Assembly: GCF_009299795.1 (NCBI RefSeq)
Contig: NZ_VIGP01000002.1
Span: 186,001-250,000 of the forward strand
Length of the DNA stretch: 64,000 bases
Direction of reading: 5' to 3'
Origin: Brachybacterium subflavum
GTDB lineage: Bacteria; Actinomycetota; Actinomycetes; Actinomycetales; Dermabacteraceae
Position numbers and translations under genes: made by a program. The notes below the pieces were generated by a model. The model searched no databases and was not told the DNA's origin. It saw nothing but the letters and a program-made list of their open reading frames with translations. Below, piece by piece: positions 33,455-40,786 of the stretch (the stretch's first letter is position 1; every line of letters starts with the position of its first letter).

Positions 33455-34351
33455 TCAGACCAGGTCGGCCGGATCGACGAGGAAGCCCTCGAGGTCCACG
33501 ATGTACCCGCCGACGGTCTCGACGATCAGGCCCGCGAGCACGCCGATCCTGCGATAGATCCCGGTCCAGCGGGCGGCGGTCGCCTCGTCGGGCACGTCGA
33601 TCTCGGCATCGCGCTCGTCGAGCACCTCGTGCACGATCTCGTAGTCCACGGCGCCCTCGAGCCAGGGCAGCGCCTCGAGCGCCGTCGGCCGGGACGTCGG
33701 GCCCACACGCAGGAGGATCTCGTCCTGCGGATCGTCGGCCGACGGGGCGAGGAGCACCGCGCCGGCGCCCGACGTGCCGATCCCCGGAGCATCGCCCACC
33801 TCGCCGATCGGGATGCGCAGCATGTACCCGGTGGTGTCGGCCTCGGGCGGAGGGGTGACGAGCTCCGCGCCCGGCTCCACCGTCTGCACGAGCGCGAGAA
33901 GGTCCGCCGCCAGCAGCGCGTTCGGGCTGGTCACGAAGAGATCCCGCACATGGCAGGGGTGCGGCTCGAGCCGCGTGTGCGAATCGGTGACCACGGCGCC
34001 GTCGAGCCGGCGGGCGAGCGACCAGGCGAGATCGAGCGCCTCGCGCTCGTCGCCGAAGGGCATGCCGTCCGCGAAGGCGCGGCCGTAGCCGTGCGAGTCG
34101 GGGAGGTCCTCGGCGGGCTCGCTGTCGCGCACGCGCGGGGTGCGCAGCGTCCAGCGGCTCGGTCGACGCGCGTCCTCGACGAGGATCGCGCCGCCGCCGA
34201 TGTCGATGCCCCCGTCCTCGAGCTGGGCATCCGGCAGGACGTTGCGGATCATCGTCAGCACGGTCTCGGCGGGCGTGCCATGGGGCAGCTGGAGCCGGTG
34301 CGAGGTCGACTGCCGGGCGCCGACCGCTCGCCCGTCGGCCTCAGCGGCCAT
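33455..34351 (-). CDS. conserved-looking hypothetical protein next to dcd
   Basis: 298 residues; I do not recognise the family. The protein is acidic and predicted soluble, with no signal peptide or membrane segment. It has a regular mix of beta and helical stretches ([101 protein letters not shown]). Its ATG lies 11 bp inside the end of dcd, so the two genes are probably cotranscribed and coupled. Codon use matches the neighbours. No motif suggests an enzymatic activity. Confidence 0.75.
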   Translation of the reverse strand: MAAEADGRAVGARQSTSHRLQLPHGTPAETVLTMIRNVLPDAQLEDGGIDIGGGAILVEDARRPSRWTLRTPRVRDSEPAEDLPDSHGYGRAFADGMPFGDEREALDLAWSLARRLDGAVVTDSHTRLEPHPCHVRDLFVTSPNALLAADLLALVQTVEPGAELVTPPPEADTTGYMLRIPIGEVGDAPGIGTSGAGAVLLAPSADDPQDEILLRVGPTSRPTALEALPWLEGAVDYEIVHEVLDERDAEIDVPDEATAARWTGIYRRIGVLAGLIVETVGGYIVDLEGFLVDPADLV

Positions 34352-34952
34352 CGCCGGGCTCCTCTGCGGGATCCACAGGGATCAGCGTGCGATGGAAGTT
34401 CATGTGCGAGCGGGAGGCCGTGGGCCCGCGCTGCCCGCTGTAGCGGTTGAGGTTGCCCTCGCTGCCGTAGGGGTTCTGCGAGGCCGACGAGAGCCGGAAG
34501 AAGCACAGCTGCCCGATCTTCATGCCCGGCCACAGCGCCACCGGCAGCGTCGCCATGTTCGACAGCTCGAGGGTGATGTGCCCGGTGAAGCCCGGGTCGA
34601 TGAAGCCCGCCGTCGAATGGGTGAGCAGCCCCAGGCGCCCCAGGGAGCTCTTGCCCTCGAGGCGCGCGGCGATGTCGTCCGGCAGCGTGACCTGCTCGTA
34701 CGTCGAGGCGAGGACGAACTCCCCCGGGTGCAGCACGTAGGGCTCCTCGGGGTCGACGGCGACCTCGCGGGTGAGCGCCGGCTGCTCGACCGACGGGTCG
34801 ATCATCGGGTACTTGTGGTTGTCGAAGAGACGGAAGAAGCGGTCGATGCGCACGTCCACGGACGCGGGCTGGACCATCGAGGCGTCGAACGGGTCCAGTC
34901 GCACCCGACCGCCGTCGATCTGGGCGCGGATGTCGTTGTCGCTGAGCAGCAC
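34341..34952 (-). CDS. dcd: dCTP deaminase (probably bifunctional dUMP-forming type)
   Basis: 203 residues. The GTG start follows a TAGGCT -10 box by 6 nt, so the transcript is probably leaderless. Key motifs: [66 protein letters not shown] (about 80-124) and HITLELSN with the catalytic Glu at 129, then QLCFFRLSS. The end resembles the actinobacterial enzymes that deaminate dCTP and hydrolyse the dUTP in one active site, as in Mycobacterium; that sub-type call is inference from similarity. It supplies dUMP for thymidylate synthesis. Confidence 0.94.
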   Translation of the reverse strand: MLLSDNDIRAQIDGGRVRLDPFDASMVQPASVDVRIDRFFRLFDNHKYPMIDPSVEQPALTREVAVDPEEPYVLHPGEFVLASTYEQVTLPDDIAARLEGKSSLGRLGLLTHSTAGFIDPGFTGHITLELSNMATLPVALWPGMKIGQLCFFRLSSASQNPYGSEGNLNRYSGQRGPTASRSHMNFHRTLIPVDPAEEPGDGR

Positions 34953-34958
34953 GGGGCA

Positions 34959-34964
34959 AGCCTA
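34959..34964 (-). promoter_or_regulatory. -10 box of dcd (leaderless)
   Basis: Reverse-strand TAGGCT ends 6 nt before the GTG start, with only TGCCCC between, so no ribosome binding site fits. Confidence 0.55.
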
Positions 34965-35028
34965 TCGGGCGAGCGTGACGTGCACGGCAGCGTCTGCGGA
35001 CGGTTTCGCGCCGGCGCCGATCGCACGC

Positions 35029-35034
35029 TATGCT
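35029..35034 (+). promoter_or_regulatory. -10 box of tRNA-Gly
   Basis: TATGCT lies 53 bp upstream of the tRNA, with a weak TTTCGC -35 about 19 nt before it. Confidence 0.45.
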
Positions 35035-35086
35035 GGATCCCGTTCGACTCGCCGACGGGCATGTTCCCGCAGGTCGAGGAGGATGC

Positions 35087-35160
35087 GCGGGTGTAGTTCA
35101 ATGGTAGAACTTCAGCTTCCCAAGCTGACAGCGCGGGTTCGATTCCCGTCACCCGCTCCA
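35087..35160 (+). tRNA. tRNA-Gly (anticodon CCC)
   Basis: The acceptor stem GCGGGTG pairs with CACCCGC, with discriminator T at 35157 and an encoded CCA at 35158-35160. The anticodon stem TCAGC/GCTGA encloses loop TTCCCAA, so the anticodon is CCC. The T arm is GGGTTCGATTCCC. Confidence 0.95.
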
Positions 35161-35168
35161 CGCGATGA

Positions 35169-35200
35169 GAAGGCCCCGGTGAGTGATCACCGGGGCCTTC
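35169..35200 (+). terminator. intrinsic terminator after tRNA-Gly
   Basis: A perfect 14-bp stem GAAGGCCCCGGTGA / TCACCGGGGCCTTC with GTGA loop starts 8 nt after the tRNA CCA end. Confidence 0.8.
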
Positions 35201-35280
35201 GTCGTGGTGGTCGTCAGCCGCTCCGGCCGAGGCACCCGCCGCAGGAGGGGGCACCGCACGGGCGATCCCGCGGCCGCGCG

Positions 35281-36714
35281 TCAGGACGCCGTCGCCGACT
35301 CGCGGTGCTCCTCGTACCTCCGCCGGAAGTCCTGCTCGATGTCCTCGAGCGTGCGGTCCTTGGTCTCGGGGGCCACCCGCCACACCCAGATGAACGCGAC
35401 CACCTGCAGGGCGACGAAGATCAGCACGGTGGCACCGGCGCCGATCGCGTCGGCGAGCACCGGGAAGGTGAGGCCCACCAGGAACGTGAACATCCACAGC
35501 ACCCAGGTGCACAGGCCCATCCCGGCGCCGCGCACGCGCAGCGGGAAGATCTCCGAGAGGTAGAGCCAGGTGACCGTGCCGATGCAGCACTGCATGAAGC
35601 CCACGAAGACCACGATGCACGCGAGGATCGCGACGGGGCGCGCGGGACTGCCCTCGGGGATCAGCTGGAAGGCGAGGGCGAAGCATGTGAGGGAGCAGAT
35701 CGTGCCGCCGAGCCCGGTCAGGAGCATCCGCTTGCGGCGCGCGGTGCGCAGGAGCACCATCGCGAGCCCCACCGCGCCGACGCCCACCAGACCGGGGATG
35801 ATGTTCGCGTAGAAGGCGCCGTTGCCGCCGAAACCGGCGCTCTCGAGGACGCTGACCCCGTAGTACTGGATCGCGTTGATGCCGGAGATCTGGTTGATCA
35901 CCGCCATCCCGAGGCCGATGCCCAGGATCCTGCGCATCCACGGACTGACGAGGATGTCGCGCAGCGTCCCCGAGGCGGCCTGGTAGTCCTCCCTCGCGAG
36001 CTCGCGCACCTCGCTCAGCTCGTCGGAGCTAAAGGCGTCCCCGCGGATGTCCCTCAGGACCTCCTGGACGCGGCCGTAGAGCCCCGCGCGCGCGAGCCAC
36101 CGGGGCGACTCCGGCACCGCATGCATGCCGATCCACAGCGCGATGGCCGGGAAGGTCGCGAGCGCCAGCATGTAGCGCCAGACGTGCCCGGTCTCCGGCA
36201 AGAGCGTCGCCAGCAGGGCGTTCATCATGAAGGCGAGGGCCTGCCCCGTGACGATCATGAACTCGTTCTGCGCGACGACGCGCCCCCGCAGATGGGTCGG
36301 CGCCATCTCTGCCAGGAAGACGGGGACGATGGCCGACGCGCCGCCGACAGCGAGGCCGAGGACGAAGCGGAAGAGCGCGAGGACGGCCACGCTCGGCGCG
36401 AGGGAGCACCCGATGGTCGCGAGCGCGAAGACCACGGCGAGGCCGACGATCGAGGGGCGTCTGCCGAAGCGGTCCGCGATCCGGCCGCCGAACACCGCTC
36501 CCCACGCGGCGCCGAAGGGCAGGATCGAGGCCACGACCCCCTCGGTGAGGCTGGTCAGCTGCAGGTCGCTGCGGATCGACGGCAGGGCACCGTTGATGAC
36601 ACCGGTGTCGTACCCGAAGAGCAGGCCGCCGAACGTCGCGATGGTCGCGATCGTCCGCATGCGACCGGGGAGCTTGCCCGAGGTGAGGTCGCTCCGGGAT
36701 TCATGACCCGACAT
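35281..36714 (-). CDS. second inositol/sugar porter (MFS sugar porter family)
   Basis: 477 residues from an ATG with GGAAGGACGG upstream. 12 predicted helices with LFGYDTGVINGALP, GGRIADRFGRRPS, GGASAIVPVFLAEMAP, VPESPRWLARAG, INQISGINAIQYYGV and APETKDRTLEDIE. It is clearly a paralogue of iolT at 15-17 kb, shorter and without the extra outer loop. The promoter carries the same operator form as the inositol genes 13 kb away, so I infer a second inositol-regulated transporter. It is monocistronic. Confidence 0.87.
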   Translation of the reverse strand: MSGHESRSDLTSGKLPGRMRTIATIATFGGLLFGYDTGVINGALPSIRSDLQLTSLTEGVVASILPFGAAWGAVFGGRIADRFGRRPSIVGLAVVFALATIGCSLAPSVAVLALFRFVLGLAVGGASAIVPVFLAEMAPTHLRGRVVAQNEFMIVTGQALAFMMNALLATLLPETGHVWRYMLALATFPAIALWIGMHAVPESPRWLARAGLYGRVQEVLRDIRGDAFSSDELSEVRELAREDYQAASGTLRDILVSPWMRRILGIGLGMAVINQISGINAIQYYGVSVLESAGFGGNGAFYANIIPGLVGVGAVGLAMVLLRTARRKRMLLTGLGGTICSLTCFALAFQLIPEGSPARPVAILACIVVFVGFMQCCIGTVTWLYLSEIFPLRVRGAGMGLCTWVLWMFTFLVGLTFPVLADAIGAGATVLIFVALQVVAFIWVWRVAPETKDRTLEDIEQDFRRRYEEHRESATAS

Positions 36715-36757
36715 GTTCCGTCCTTCCGACAACGCCGTCGTCCTTCGAGACGGATCG

Positions 36758-36790
36758 ACAGTACCTCAGAAGGAAGCTTTTGTCAGGACA
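36758..36790 (-). promoter_or_regulatory. promoter of the second sugar porter with operator site E
   Basis: Minus strand: CTGACA (36786-36781), a 17-nt spacer and TACTGT (36763-36758), 44 bp upstream of the ATG. The operator-like TGTCAGGACA (36781-36790) covers the -35 box exactly, as site C does at the inositol locus. It also overlaps the last codons of the next gene upstream. Confidence 0.6.
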
Positions 36791-37217
36791 TGCCGTGGGC
36801 GCGCTCCTCGAGCTGGACGAGCAGGGCACCCGCGTAGGCGTCCTCGACCTTCTGGGCGCGGATCTCGCGCGTCTCCTCCGGTCCGGACAGCGTCACCACG
36901 TGCACCACGGCGCCGGAGGCGGAGCGCTCGCAGCGCAGCTGGGCGAAGTGGTCGCCGAGCGCCTCGCGCAGCTGGTCCTCGCGCGGGATCCAGACCGCCT
37001 CGTCCTCCTCGATGGAGTCGAGGGCCCACTCGGTGGTGCCGTTGAAGGTGAAGAGGGGCTCGCCCCGTCGGCCCCGACCGGGCTCGACGACCATCGAGGA
37101 GAGCATGAAGGTCTGCTCGCGCAGGTCGGGTACGTCGATGGTGAAGCGGTCGCCCTCGGCAGGCTCCCAGGGGAGGCCGAGGTCCCGCAGTCGTCGGGCG
37201 ATGTCCACGTCGATCAC
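36783..37217 (-). CDS. small conserved actinobacterial protein of unknown function
   Basis: 144 residues, GTG start; TAGACT ends 6 nt upstream, indicating a leaderless transcript. There are no membrane segments. Key stretches are DIARRLRDLGLPWEPAEGDRFTI, EQTFMLSSMVVE, LFTFNGTTEWALDSIEEDEAVWIPREDQLREALG. I recall similar short proteins in Micrococcales with the FNGTTEWALDS segment, sometimes labelled CpaE-like, a label I do not think is supported. No catalytic motif. The gene is divergent from the TetR gene. Confidence 0.75.
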   Translation of the reverse strand: MIDVDIARRLRDLGLPWEPAEGDRFTIDVPDLREQTFMLSSMVVEPGRGRRGEPLFTFNGTTEWALDSIEEDEAVWIPREDQLREALGDHFAQLRCERSASGAVVHVVTLSGPEETREIRAQKVEDAYAGALLVQLEERAHGMS

Positions 37218-37317
37218 GCCGCGAGTCTAGTGGCGCGGGCCGCGAGATGGCTGGGTCGATCGACACCCGATGGCGGATCGCCCGGGGATCGAGCTGACAC
37301 GGTGCAAGAATATGTCC

Positions 37318-37896
37318 ATGCCCAAGATCATCGGAGGCTCCCTGGAGGAGCATCGCGAGCGGACGCGCGAGAAGATCTTCTCCGCGCTCGGCGAGCTCAT
37401 GGAGACCGAGCCCTTCGAGGACATCACGTTCTCGCGCATCGCGACCGTCGCCGGTGTCGGGCGCACCGCGATGTACAACCACTTCCCCGACAAGGACACG
37501 CTCCTGGTCGAGTACACGATGCACGAGACCAGCGACTACCTCGACCAGCTCCGCGAGGGCATCGAGGGCGCATCCACCCCCATCGAGGCGATCGAGCTGT
37601 ACGTGCGCACGCAGCTGGGCCTGAGCACGTCCTTCCACGTCCCGAGCACGCGCGGGCGCGTGAACCTCGACCCGGACATCGCGCAGAAGATGCGCGAGCA
37701 CGTCGTGCTGATCGAGAAGGTCCTCCACTCGATCCTGGACGACGGCGTCGCCACCGGCGACTTCAGCGGCGACCTCGACGTGGACGCGAGCCTGCGCATC
37801 ATCAACGCGATGCTCATCGGCCGCACCCTGCCGCCGGGGACCGACGAGACCGCGCTCGTCCGCTTCATCCAGAGGGCGCTCGGCGCGAGCGTCTGA
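37318..37896 (+). CDS. TetR-family transcriptional regulator
   Basis: 192 residues from the ATG at 37318; an ATG at 37312 in frame is also possible. I prefer 37318 because an AAGAAT -10-like box ends 6 nt upstream, as at other leaderless genes here. The N-terminal helix-turn-helix is EKIFSALGELMETEPFEDITFSRIATVAGVGRTAMYNHFPDKDTLL (about 17-62). The ligand domain is all-helical and undefined. Target and effector are unknown; the divergent small gene at 36783-37217 is the most obvious candidate target. Confidence 0.88.
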   Translation: MPKIIGGSLEEHRERTREKIFSALGELMETEPFEDITFSRIATVAGVGRTAMYNHFPDKDTLLVEYTMHETSDYLDQLREGIEGASTPIEAIELYVRTQLGLSTSFHVPSTRGRVNLDPDIAQKMREHVVLIEKVLHSILDDGVATGDFSGDLDVDASLRIINAMLIGRTLPPGTDETALVRFIQRALGASV

Positions 37897-37936
37897 GACG
37901 GGCTCGGGCCGCGTCACCGCGGGCAGGGCACCGAGC

Positions 37937-40636
37937 TCAGCGCTTCTTCTTCGCGCCGCGTCCCTTCTTCTTCCGACGGGAGGAGCCCGAGGCCGCCGCG
38001 GCGCCCGCTCGCGCGGCCCCCTCGGACGCATCGGGCCCGTCGGACGCGTCGGTCTCCTCGTCCTCGTCCGCCCAGTCCATGAGCAGGGGGTTCGTCGAGC
38101 CTGCGGCCTCGTCCTCCTCGTCGGCCCGGGAGAAGAGCGGCTTGGAGGCCTCCCCGAAGTCGTCCTCGAGGTCCGTCTGCGGGGCGGTGATCTCGTAGAG
38201 CCAGCAGGCGCCGAGCGCGAGCAGCGCCACGAGCGCCACGCCCCAGCGCAGGAACTCGTTCGTGCCGTCGATCATCGCGTTGATCATCGAGGCCACCGAG
38301 AGCACGCCGATCAGGGAGCCGACGAGCGCCGCCATCGAGATGAAGGTGCCCAGGGCGTTGCGCAGGCCGCCCATGAGCACCGTGGTGCCGAGCGCGCCCG
38401 AGTGGCCCCACGAGCCCGGCCCGCCGTAGCGGCCGCTCTCGATGACGCGCACCGAGGAGGTTCCCAGGCCCGCGGCGAGCGTCGAGGCCACGGCGGTCGC
38501 GAGCGCCGCGAGCACCAGGGTCCCGACGAAGGCCGGGAGGGCCGACGGGCCCAGGCCGAAGCCCGCGACCACCGGCATCAGCGCGGCGATCGCGACCGGC
38601 GCGAGGGCGGCGCGGCGCGAGGTGAGCGGGAGGTCGTCGAAGTCCATGGTGTCGCGGCCGTCGAGGATGGCGGCACGGGTCTCGACGACGGCGACGACGC
38701 CCAGGCGCCGCAGACCGTGCAGCAGCGACGAGGCGATCAGGGCGATCGTCACCACGCCCAGGGCGATCCCGCCGAGCACCGCGACCGAGTCCGGGGTCAT
38801 CGCGTGCAGGGCGCGGTCCTCCCAGACGCTCTTCGCGCGCGAGGAGCCGGCGACCGCGGCGACGATCGTGGCGAGGAAGGGCAGCGCCGCGAGGGCCGCG
38901 ACCAGCTGGACGCCGACGGCGGTCTCGGCGCCGCCGGTGCGGCTCGCATCGCGCCACGGCTCGGCCGTGCCGGGACGGTCCGCGAAGGCGCCGGAGGTGT
39001 GCAGGGCGGCGCTCGCGGCGATCACCACGAGTCCGCCCAGGCCCGCGAAGGCCACGAGCGAGAGCGCCAGGGCCGGGACCCCTTCGGCGAGCACCACGAG
39101 CACGGCCAGCACGAGCGCGCCGAGCGCGAGGACGCCCGCGGCCGCAAGGGCCGCGGTGCCCAGCACGGTGATCGCGCCGAGGGCCCCGCCGGTGCGGCTG
39201 CTGCGGGCGGCGCGCAGCGAGGCCGCCTCGTGCGGGTTCAGCACGCGCGCGGCGAGTAGCTGGGCGAGCAGCGTGATCACGGCGCCGAGGGCCAGGCCCA
39301 GCGCGGCGAGCGCGTTGGGGTGGGTGCCGTAGAGGGTGAGGGTGTCCAGGAACGTGTTCGCGTAGTGCGATTCGTCGGTCGCGGTGATCCACTGCGACAT
39401 GTCGGAGATCGCCGAGGTGATCTGGCTCTGCAGGTCGCTGCGCGGCACCGGGGAGTCGGAGCCCGTGAGCGCCTTGTCGGTGAAGCTGCCCATCCCCACG
39501 GCGGTGAAGCGCAGGTTCTGGTAGCTCGAGGGCAGCCAGAGGGCGACGCCCGCGATCATCCCGCCGACGCCCAGCAGCGCGGGCACGAGCTGCCCGGCGC
39601 GCAGGGCCGTGCGCTCGCGGCCCTCGCGACCGGTGTGCGGGAACAGGGCCACGACGAGCGCGACCGCGACGGCGACCGTGAGGGCGAGGATCGTGATGCC
39701 CAGGCCGTGCGTGGCGAAGACCGGCACGGAGACGCGGATGCCGGCGGCCGCGAGGGCCGCCGTGAGGGCGACCAGCGTGGCCGCGCGGGCGGGACCGCGG
39801 CGCAGCAGCTGCGCGAGGCGCAGGTGGGGTCCTCCCGGGTTGGTCTCGTCCTCGGCGTGGATCTCGTTCTCGTCGGAGCCGACGAGCATCGTCGCGGCGT
39901 GCCCCGTGCCGTGGGCGAGGGAGGCGATCGCATGCAGGGCGAGCGCGTAGAGCGCGGCGCCCGCGGCGTAGGCGATGATCGGCGAGGCCGCGGCCTCGCG
40001 CATGAAGTACACGGACAGCACGACGGGGAGTGCGCCGATGCCCAGGGCCGTCGCGACGAACAGCCCGCCGAAGCGGGAGATCGCGCGCGGACGGTCGCTC
40101 GGCGCGATCCCGAAGGCGCTCATCATCATCCCGCTCGCGCGCCAGGCGGCGAGCGCACCGGCCATCAGGCCGATGAGGAAGAAGCCGATGCGCAGGATGC
40201 GCACATCGGACGAGCCGGGGACGAGCAGCAGCAGGAGTCCCGCGGGCACTCCCACCCAGCCGGCGACGACGGTCGCCGTGGTGACGAGCGAGCCCAGTCG
40301 GCGCCCCAGGTTCCGGTCGACCGCGGGGTCGCCGGTGTCCGAGTCCTCCTCGGTGAGCAGGTCCGGGTCGTCCTCGTCGGCCGGGGCGATGCCCTCCTCG
40401 TCCTCGTGCACCTCGAGGTCCTCGGCGCTCTCCGTGCTCGCTGCGTCGGACGCGCGAGCCGACCCCTTCCCGCTCGCGCGGGACTCCGCGCGGCGGCGGG
40501 CCACGGCCGCACCATGATGGGCGAGCCGCGGCGGGATGATCGCGCCGAGCACGATCGCGGCGACGGCGAGGACGCCGAGCACGACGAGCAGGACGGCGCT
40601 GTCCTCTCCGAGAGCGAAATCGGTGATGAACTCCAC
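37937..40636 (-). CDS. membrane pyrophosphatase-like protein lacking catalytic residues
   Basis: 899 residues; GTG start with AGGAGA upstream. About 16 membrane segments, an acidic insert at about 70-105, and a Lys/Arg-rich cytoplasmic tail. The overall order matches H+-translocating pyrophosphatases: FADRPGTAEPW (551-561) stands where they have PIADNAGGIAEM. The run 741-767 has exactly the length of the canonical GSEAHKAAVVGDTV segment through PFKDTSGPSLN. It keeps Gly-Ser and His, but the Lys, the two GD Asp and the K-D pair are replaced by Ser, Thr, Gly and Arg-Asn. The DNAKK motif is replaced by TSSVR (726-730). So I infer a homologue that cannot hydrolyse pyrophosphate. Its role is unknown. 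The alignment is from memory of the family. Confidence 0.7.
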   Translation of the reverse strand: MEFITDFALGEDSAVLLVVLGVLAVAAIVLGAIIPPRLAHHGAAVARRRAESRASGKGSARASDAASTESAEDLEVHEDEEGIAPADEDDPDLLTEEDSDTGDPAVDRNLGRRLGSLVTTATVVAGWVGVPAGLLLLLVPGSSDVRILRIGFFLIGLMAGALAAWRASGMMMSAFGIAPSDRPRAISRFGGLFVATALGIGALPVVLSVYFMREAAASPIIAYAAGAALYALALHAIASLAHGTGHAATMLVGSDENEIHAEDETNPGGPHLRLAQLLRRGPARAATLVALTAALAAAGIRVSVPVFATHGLGITILALTVAVAVALVVALFPHTGREGRERTALRAGQLVPALLGVGGMIAGVALWLPSSYQNLRFTAVGMGSFTDKALTGSDSPVPRSDLQSQITSAISDMSQWITATDESHYANTFLDTLTLYGTHPNALAALGLALGAVITLLAQLLAARVLNPHEAASLRAARSSRTGGALGAITVLGTAALAAAGVLALGALVLAVLVVLAEGVPALALSLVAFAGLGGLVVIAASAALHTSGAFADRPGTAEPWRDASRTGGAETAVGVQLVAALAALPFLATIVAAVAGSSRAKSVWEDRALHAMTPDSVAVLGGIALGVVTIALIASSLLHGLRRLGVVAVVETRAAILDGRDTMDFDDLPLTSRRAALAPVAIAALMPVVAGFGLGPSALPAFVGTLVLAALATAVASTLAAGLGTSSVRVIESGRYGGPGSWGHSGALGTTVLMGGLRNALGTFISMAALVGSLIGVLSVASMINAMIDGTNEFLRWGVALVALLALGACWLYEITAPQTDLEDDFGEASKPLFSRADEEDEAAGSTNPLLMDWADEDEETDASDGPDASEGAARAGAAAASGSSRRKKKGRGAKKKR

Positions 40637-40655
40637 GGGGTCTCCTGCCTGGTGG

Positions 40656-40680
40656 GACGGGCCCGGCGGGCGGGCCCGTC
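40656..40680 (-). terminator. candidate terminator hairpin downstream of the Trx-NHL gene
   Basis: GACGGGCCC (40656-40664) and GGGCCCGTC (40672-40680) form a perfect 9-bp stem with a 7-nt loop. There is no T tract. Confidence 0.4.
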
Positions 40681-40786
40681 GGATCATGCCTGACGGATCG
40701 TGCCTGGGGAGGCTGGGGAGGGGCTGGGCCGTGTCGGGCCGGGTCGCGCCGGCTCCGGCCGGCGTGGGCCGGACCGGGTCAGTCCA

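Noticed and set aside
36783-37217. Pilus assembly protein CpaE
   Set aside because: CpaE proteins are large P-loop ATPases; this 144-residue protein has no Walker motif.
37937-40636. Active proton-pumping pyrophosphatase
   Set aside because: The fold looks right, but the DNAKK, GDTVGD and FKD motifs are replaced, so activity is not credible.
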